From: CAVQOB01 sp963714325
GTDB taxonomy: Bacteria; Pseudomonadota; Alphaproteobacteria; Rhizobiales; Hyphomicrobiaceae
DNA: 64,000 nucleotides
Assembly: GCA_963714325.1 (NCBI GenBank)
Contig: CAVQOB010000008.1
Location: 434,001-498,000, forward strand
Direction: 5' to 3'
Shown here: piece after piece, positions 59,137-64,000 of the stretch
Layout: each line of letters opens with the position of its first letter
How positions within the stretch are numbered: the stretch's first letter is position 1
The notes under the pieces: generated by a model
The model's input: the letters and a program-made list of their open reading frames with translations, nothing else
What the model was told of the DNA's origin: nothing
Databases searched by the model: none
Translations under genes and position numbers: made by a program

Positions 59137-60234
59137 ATGAAAATTGCCGGCCGTCCCACCCGCACGATTTGGCTCGAATCCGATCGACGCTCGATCGGCA
59201 TCATTGATCAGACCAAGCTGCCCCACCATCTCGAAACGGCAATCTTGAAATCGCCGGCCGATGCCGCCGTCGCGATCAAGACCATGCAGGTGCGGGGCGC
59301 ACCCTTGATCGGCGCCACTGCCGCATACGGTGTCGCCTTGGCCCTGCGTGTCGACCCCTCGGACGCTAGTCTCGCCCAAGCCATCGCATTGCTGGCTCGG
59401 CAGCGCCCGACCGCCGTCAATCTCCGTTGGGCTCTTGAAGAGATGCGCCAGACCTTGGCTCCATTGGCGCCAGGCGAACGAGCCGCCGCCGCTTACGCAA
59501 AAGCCGCGCAAATCTGCAACGACGACGTCGAAACCTGCCGGCTGATCGGCCACCACGGCCTGCCCCTGATCCGCGCCATCGCCGCGCGCAAGCCCGCAGG
59601 ACAAGCCGTCAACATTCTCACTCACTGCAACGCCGGATGGCTCGCCTGCGTCGACTGGGGCACGGCCACCTCACCCATCTATCAGGCCCACGACGCCGGC
59701 CTCCACGTCCATGTCTGGGTCGATGAAACACGCCCACGCAACCAAGGTGCCGCCCTCACGGCCTTTGAACTCGGCCATAACGGCGTGCCGCACACCATCA
59801 TCGTCGACAACGCCGGCGGCCATCTGATGCAGCATGGTCTCGTCGATCTGTGTATCGTCGGCACCGACCGCGTCACCGCCAACGGTGATGTCGCCAACAA
59901 AATCGGCACCTACCTGAAGGCCCTGGCGGCGCGCGATTGCGACGTACCGTTCTACGTTGCCTTGCCGCATTCCACGATCGACTGGTCGCTGGATGACGGC
60001 ATGGTGATTCCCATCGAGCAGCGCGATCCCGATGAAGTCCTCAAGATGTCCGGCCGCGCCGCCGACGGCACCGTTGTGACAGTCGACATTGCCGCCCCTG
60101 GTTCGCCAGCTCGCAATGATGCCTTTGATGTAACGCCGGCCCGTCTCGTGACGGGCTTCATCACCGAGCGCGGAGTCTGCTCCGCGACACCCGACGGCTT
60201 GCGCGGCCTTTTTACCGATCGCACGGCGGTTTGA
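59137..60234 (+). CDS. mtnA: S-methyl-5-thioribose-1-phosphate isomerase
   Basis: 365 residues with the eIF2B-like fold. MtnA marks: TMQVRGAPLIGATAAYGVAL, the catalytic Cys in THCNAGWLACVDWGTA, DETRPRNQGAALTAFEL, and the catalytic Asp in VGTDRVTANGDVANKIGTY. It converts methylthioribose-1-phosphate to methylthioribulose-1-phosphate in methionine salvage. It follows apt by 14 bases. Later pathway genes (mtnB, mtnC, mtnD) are not in the window. A dispersed palindromic repeat follows the stop. Confidence 0.95.
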   Translation: MKIAGRPTRTIWLESDRRSIGIIDQTKLPHHLETAILKSPADAAVAIKTMQVRGAPLIGATAAYGVALALRVDPSDASLAQAIALLARQRPTAVNLRWALEEMRQTLAPLAPGERAAAAYAKAAQICNDDVETCRLIGHHGLPLIRAIAARKPAGQAVNILTHCNAGWLACVDWGTATSPIYQAHDAGLHVHVWVDETRPRNQGAALTAFELGHNGVPHTIIVDNAGGHLMQHGLVDLCIVGTDRVTANGDVANKIGTYLKALAARDCDVPFYVALPHSTIDWSLDDGMVIPIEQRDPDEVLKMSGRAADGTVVTVDIAAPGSPARNDAFDVTPARLVTGFITERGVCSATPDGLRGLFTDRTAV

Positions 60235-60241
60235 GCAAGCG

Positions 60242-60299
60242 CACGAAGTGCTGACGCATTGCGGGTGGTATTCGCGCGGATGCGAAGTGGGCATCCGAA
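60242..60299. repeat. Dispersed palindromic repeat, copy 2
   Basis: This segment matches 41805-41862 with a few changes: GAAGTGCTGACGCATTGCG, then GGTATTCGCGCGGATGCGAA and GTGGGCATCCGAA. GGATGC and GCATCC form the same small hairpin. It lies between the convergent ends of mtnA and the L,D-transpeptidase gene. Confidence 0.8.
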
Positions 60300-60364
60300 G
60301 CGCAAGTTGAAAAGCCGAAACCAGCGCGTGGTCTCGGCCCCAATTCAAGTCTCGATAGGCGGCG

Positions 60365-61660
60365 TCAATAGGCCGAAGCAACCGGCCCGACGCCATCCTT
60401 CTGATAGAGATCACGGCGGAACTGGATCACCCCGTCCTCGGTCGCCCATGCGGTGATGTAAGCAAACAGCAGCGGCACCGGCTTCTTGAGGCTGACATCT
60501 AAACGCTCACCGGACTTCTTCATTGCCAGCACGCGCTCGATCGTCCAGCCCTGATCGGCCATCAGCCAGGCGACGACCTGCTCGATCCCGGCAATGCGCA
60601 CGCAGCCTGATGATGCCGCGCGGAAGTTCCGCCCGAACAACGAGTCCGACGGCGTCGAGTGCATGTAGACCGAGTGACTGTTGTGGAAGTTGATTTTCAC
60701 AAAGCCAAGCGGGTTTTCCGGGCCCGGTTGCTGCCGGAACGAATAACCACCCGCTGCCGCCGACGCCCAATTGATCTTGGTCGAATTGACCACCTTGCCG
60801 TCCGTGCCAATCGCTTCGATGCCGAACTTCGCCAGCACGTCCTGCCCGCGCTTCTGCATGTCGGCGCCCTTGGGCACCAGATCCTTGCTGATCACCGTCG
60901 GCGGCAGGTGCCAAACGGGATTGAAGTTCAGCTGATGGATCGACGACTTCAGGATCGGCGTCTGCCGATCGAGTTTGCCAACGACGCCGGAATGCCGCGA
61001 CACCACCGTGTCGTTCTCGACCGCTTCGATCTGGGCCGCCGGAATATTGACGACGATATATTTCTTGCCGCCCGCCTTCGCGAGTTCCGTCAGGCGCTGC
61101 AGGTTGGTGCGCAACTGCCGCAGCCGCACACCTGCTGAAACATTGAGCGCAACAATGGTGCGCTTGTCAGCAATTCCGGTCGGGGTCAAACCATTGGAGG
61201 CTTGGAACCGCTTGACCGCCTTTTCAACCGTCGTGTCGTAGCCGTTTGAAACGCCAGTGTCGGCTGCCATATCGCCCGACATAATCAAGCGCTCGCGCAA
61301 TACCGCGACGGAATCGTCATACATGTTGAGCGACAACTGCCGATCTGGCAGCTCGCGCCAACCGCCACGTGCCACCACGTCCTCATAGCGCTTGATGGCC
61401 GCTTTCATAGCGCCGAGGTTTTGTGCCGACAGGGTCGGGAAGCCTTTCGGCGGTTGCGATTCCCATTCCTTCTGGAATTCGCGATCGTAGTTGCGATCGG
61501 TGGAGTTGTAGGTCTGGCCTGGGAAACGGATCCAGGATGTGCCGCCACTTTCGGCAACGGCCGCGCCAGACAATCCCAGCGTTGACCCCGATGCGGCGCC
61601 AACTGCAATGGCCGCAATCAAGGTGCGCCTTATTCGTTTGCCGCTCATCCTATCCACCAT
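60365..61660 (-). CDS. L,D-transpeptidase, YcbB-like
   Basis: 431 residues from ATG 61660 (ATG 61648 possible). A signal segment (LIAAIAVGAASGSTLGLSGA, AVAES) is followed by a helical part, a peptidoglycan-binding domain (YDTTVEKAVKRFQASNGLTP) and the YkuD/L,D-transpeptidase domain. That domain has HSTPSDSLFGRNFRAASSGC with the catalytic Cys in SSGCVRI and the upstream His. The insert and long C-terminus match E. coli YcbB (LdtD). It forms 3-3 cross-links in peptidoglycan in the periplasm. LdtR-type regulators control such genes in related bacteria. Confidence 0.9.
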   Translation of the reverse strand: MVDRMSGKRIRRTLIAAIAVGAASGSTLGLSGAAVAESGGTSWIRFPGQTYNSTDRNYDREFQKEWESQPPKGFPTLSAQNLGAMKAAIKRYEDVVARGGWRELPDRQLSLNMYDDSVAVLRERLIMSGDMAADTGVSNGYDTTVEKAVKRFQASNGLTPTGIADKRTIVALNVSAGVRLRQLRTNLQRLTELAKAGGKKYIVVNIPAAQIEAVENDTVVSRHSGVVGKLDRQTPILKSSIHQLNFNPVWHLPPTVISKDLVPKGADMQKRGQDVLAKFGIEAIGTDGKVVNSTKINWASAAAGGYSFRQQPGPENPLGFVKINFHNSHSVYMHSTPSDSLFGRNFRAASSGCVRIAGIEQVVAWLMADQGWTIERVLAMKKSGERLDVSLKKPVPLLFAYITAWATEDGVIQFRRDLYQKDGVGPVASAY

Positions 61661-62164
61661 CTCAGTTCCATGACCCGCAACCTGACGTGCGCCAAGTCGC
61701 CTACGCGCTGATGACGCTTCGTCTGAAAGACCCGCATTCATGTGCCGCGCAGAAGCATCGCAAGCTGTAATCTACCGTCCCAATCTTAACGATTTGGCAA
61801 TCACGATTTCATTGCCATGACCATACTTCGGCCGGTGATCCGTCCAAAAGTAAAATCGCCGTTATGTTTCGGTAGTTTAGCAGCTGACGCGGGGGCATCC
61901 TGTGCGTCGGATCGACCGACCGGCACTATCAGTGCCGCATTCGTGGCCACACGCCAAGTGGTGGCGAGGCTGTACCATCACATTCTCCCCAGCTGATGCG
62001 TGTCCGTCACAAGGATTGCGACCGCAAACGGCAAACGGGACGCCGCTTGCGCGGGTCCCGTTGCTCATTCTCATCAATGCCTTAGGTGCGTCGCAGCCTT
62101 TGCGGGCAACTCCCTTAGCGTCTCGTATTCGAGATTTGCACACTGGCCGCCACGCCGGTCAAAA
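61661..62164. other. Intergenic stretch between LdtR and the L,D-transpeptidase
   Basis: About 500 bases with no supported gene. It should hold the L,D-transpeptidase promoter near 61670-61900, where the sequence is locally AT-rich (61790-61880). TCTCGTATTCGAGA (62119-62132) has TCTCG/CGAGA arms. It may be an operator but lies just past the LdtR stop. A terminator hairpin is listed separately. Confidence 0.45.
62034..62062 (-). terminator. Terminator hairpin after the LdtR-like gene
   Basis: AACGGGAC (62034-62041) pairs with GTCCCGTT (62055-62062). The inner bases add a CCGC/GCGG stem with a GCAA tetraloop on the minus strand, leaving one bulged base. About 100 bases past the stop of the minus-strand regulator gene. 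The T-tract is weak. Confidence 0.6.
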
Positions 62165-62674
62165 TCAAAGGCGATAGCGGATTTGATCGGTCCAGAAGCG
62201 CTCAAGCCGCACCAATGCGCGATTGAGGCCCTTGAAGTCTTCCGTAGAAACCTGGCCGACCTGCTCAACCGTGCCGAGCTGGCGATGATAGAGCTTGTTG
62301 ACCACGGCGCAGGCATCCATGCCCTTCTGCGTCAGGCTGACACGCACCGACCGGCGATCGGTTTCCGACCGCTTGTAGTGGATGTAGCCCATATCGACGA
62401 GCTTTTTCAGGTTGTACGAGACGTTGGAGCCGAGATAGTAGCCGCGCGTCTTCAATTCGCCGGCCGTCAGCTCGCCTTCGCCGATGTTATAAAGGAGCAG
62501 CGCCTGGACGCTGTTCAGGTCCGAACCACCCAAGCGGTCGAACTCATCCTTGATCACGTCGAGGAGCAGGCGATGCAGCCGCTCGATCAGACGCAATGCT
62601 TGCAGATATTCACCTTCGACGGCCGTTCCGGCCACCGGCGCGCTTTTGCGCGCCAAGTCCAACGCAACACTCAT
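62165..62674 (-). CDS. ldtR: MarR-family transcriptional regulator, LdtR-like
   Basis: 169 residues from ATG 62674, six bases after GAGG; ATG 62686 is possible. The winged helix is clear: LNSVQALLLYNIGEGELTAG, ELKTRGYYLGSNVSYNLKKL, and the wing YIHYKRSETDRRSVRVSLT. The GYYLGSNVSYNLKKLVDMGY wording is that of LdtR, the regulator of an L,D-transpeptidase gene first studied in Liberibacter and Sinorhizobium, as recalled. The L,D-transpeptidase is the next gene on the same strand, which supports the name. Confidence 0.88.
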   Translation of the reverse strand: MSVALDLARKSAPVAGTAVEGEYLQALRLIERLHRLLLDVIKDEFDRLGGSDLNSVQALLLYNIGEGELTAGELKTRGYYLGSNVSYNLKKLVDMGYIHYKRSETDRRSVRVSLTQKGMDACAVVNKLYHRQLGTVEQVGQVSTEDFKGLNRALVRLERFWTDQIRYRL

Positions 62675-62863
62675 TGACTGCCTCATTCTCTGTTTTGACG
62701 CTTCCCGGTATTCCGGGTTGAGGCAGACGTTACCGGAAAGCTCCTAAATCCCGATTAAGCGCATTGGTAAATGAGCAATGACTTGATAACCGAAGCGACC
62801 ACAAAAGCGCATTCTTTCGCTGATCCAGGCAAAAAACCGCGGAATTGGCATTGCGACAGGCCT

Positions 62864-63856
62864 TTATTGCAAGCCTTTCAGCCGCTCGCGCGCCGTTGTC
62901 TGGCCGAGGCCAAGCGCTACTTGATAGTGGGCGCGGGCCTTTTCCACGTCAGCGGCAATACCTCTTGTGCCCCATGCAGCCAGGACATTCGGGTCAAAAG
63001 TCTCGGCCAGGACGAATTGGGCCTCGGCACGCCCAGCGAGCCCGGCATCCGAAAGTATGGCACGCGCCGAGGCAATGTCGCCGCTCTCAATCATCAGCCG
63101 CGCATGAGCAACTAGAGGATGCCCAGCCTCAGCCGCCACCGGTTCTGGACTGGCGGCCAAGATCGGCTCGCGCCGCACGGCCGCCAATTCGACTTTCGGC
63201 TCCGCCAAAGATGCGATCAGCGGGGCGGTCGTCGCCGCCGCTTTCACGGATTTTCCAGCAGTCCCGCCCGTTGTGCTGCGATCAGTCAGCAACCAACCGC
63301 TGGATAACAGGACCACCGGCACGATGACGAGGATGCCAAGGCCAAGCCCGAGGGCACCAGCCCGCAGTTCCGATCCGAACCAGGGCTCTGGTGCCGCCAC
63401 GCTTGGGTTGTACCAAGTTGCCGGCAATCGCGCTTCGCTCGTCGCCAATGCTGTTCCTGCCGGCGCAACCCTCCGATGGTCGCCTTGCCGGCCCGTTACA
63501 GTCGGGTCTTCCCGGTACCTCGCGGCTTCTTCAGCCGCCCCGTCCGTTGCCGCTTTGGCTCGCAGCGCTTGCAGAATCATGTCATGCGTCGCAGCATCGG
63601 CCGACGTCGCCGCTTGGGGGTATGGCGGCGCGGGCAACGCTTGTGGCGCCTGGCGGACTAAGTCCAACAAAGCTTCCAGTTCCTGCGAAAGCCCCTCCAC
63701 CATCGGCGGGTTCGCACGCGGCGCCGCCTGCCCGGCGCGCTCATCGCGTCCTAACTCTGATGCCGAATCGGGCGTCGCGGTCGCGTCGAGTCCGTCATTC
63801 TCTGAAGATACGATCTCCAATCCGTGTCGCATGAGCACGCGGAACACTCCTCTCAT
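62864..63856 (-). CDS. Hypothetical membrane-anchored protein with TPR/Sel1-like end
   Basis: 330 residues from ATG 63856. The first 150 residues are low-complexity and charged. One membrane segment follows (GALGLGLGILVIVPVVLLSS), and the periplasmic end has repeat-like helices: HARLMIESGDIASARAILSD, AEAQFVLAETFDPNVLAAWG and ADVEKARAHYQVALGLG, which recall Sel1/TPR units. Similar anchored proteins occur widely in Rhizobiales with no known role. It is divergent from whatever begins at the right edge. Confidence 0.7.
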   Translation of the reverse strand: MRGVFRVLMRHGLEIVSSENDGLDATATPDSASELGRDERAGQAAPRANPPMVEGLSQELEALLDLVRQAPQALPAPPYPQAATSADAATHDMILQALRAKAATDGAAEEAARYREDPTVTGRQGDHRRVAPAGTALATSEARLPATWYNPSVAAPEPWFGSELRAGALGLGLGILVIVPVVLLSSGWLLTDRSTTGGTAGKSVKAAATTAPLIASLAEPKVELAAVRREPILAASPEPVAAEAGHPLVAHARLMIESGDIASARAILSDAGLAGRAEAQFVLAETFDPNVLAAWGTRGIAADVEKARAHYQVALGLGQTTARERLKGLQ

Positions 63857-63991
63857 CAACCGGCCCCCCGCGTGACGGCGTGGCGCTCGGTTTGGTCGCG
63901 TTTACGGAACCCCTTAGTCCCCTTTGGGCCGATCTCAGCCCCGATACTGTCCCCGCCCGATGCAATAGGCATGCGCAAACGCGAGGAAATT

Positions 63992-64000
63992 ATGGCATGT
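63992..64000 (+). CDS. Possible gene start cut by the right edge
   Basis: ATG 63992 follows GAGGAA with a short spacer and opens a frame that runs out of the window after three codons. The direction and the divergent spacing from the hypothetical gene on the left fit a new transcript. Too little is present to identify it. Confidence 0.25.

Overview
The window reads as a chromosomal segment of a GC-rich alphaproteobacterium, most likely a Hyphomicrobiales (Rhizobiales) member near the Bradyrhizobiaceae/Xanthobacteraceae. Pointers are the many Tat- and Sec-exported solute-binding proteins for ABC and TRAP transporters, an LdtR-type MarR regulator near an L,D-transpeptidase, leuD, apt and mtnA of alphaproteobacterial type, and several families of short palindromic intergenic repeats. 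No phage, transposase, integrase or CRISPR array was seen. The organism assignment is inference.

Layout. 0-6 kb: a partial NMT1/THI5-like binding protein, an endonuclease/exonuclease/phosphatase protein, and a four-gene ABC importer (ATPase, binding protein, two permeases). 5.8-12.7 kb: an exported alpha/beta hydrolase, a LigI-like amidohydrolase, a TRAP transporter (P, Q, M), a DUF1080 protein and a family 3 binding protein. 12.7-18.1 kb, minus strand: a periplasmic cytochrome c/beta-propeller protein, a small regulatory-domain protein, two small membrane proteins and a YtcJ-like amidohydrolase. 18.4-23.0 kb: a phosphonate-type ABC operon with two paralogous binding proteins. 23.0-23.7 kb: repeats. 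23.7-29.3 kb, minus strand: hydroxyproline epimerase and a DapA-family lyase, an orphan Pycsar-effector-like membrane protein, two RNA methyltransferases and a glutathione S-transferase.

29.5-38 kb: an SGNH-like protein, then a sugar-acid island. It holds a TRAP transporter with an unusual transthyretin-like (hydroxyisourate hydrolase-like) gene in the operon, a divergent GntR/FadR regulator, a uronate dehydrogenase, a D-2-hydroxyacid dehydrogenase and an aldo/keto reductase. 38-46.5 kb: a frameshifted Fic gene, a trypsin-fold protein lacking its catalytic triad, tRNA-Leu(CAA), a DedA-family protein, DsbB, a 0.8 kb region packed with the hexamer TTGCGT, an HNH nuclease, an esterase and an AlkA-type glycosylase. 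47-64 kb: mostly housekeeping and envelope genes: a DUF1287 protein, a D-threonine aldolase-like enzyme, metallopeptidase-like proteins, leuD, a TPR lipoprotein, an M17 aminopeptidase, an NlpC/P60 hydrolase, a MaoC hydratase, apt-mtnA, an L,D-transpeptidase and LdtR.

How it fits together: much of the window is nutrient capture (two ABC importers, two TRAP importers and two unpaired binding proteins) with linked catabolic enzymes. The strongest candidate for something new is the sugar-acid island. Uronate dehydrogenase makes an aldarolactone, and the operon supplies a cyclic-amide-hydrolase fold whose active site differs from true hydroxyisourate hydrolase.
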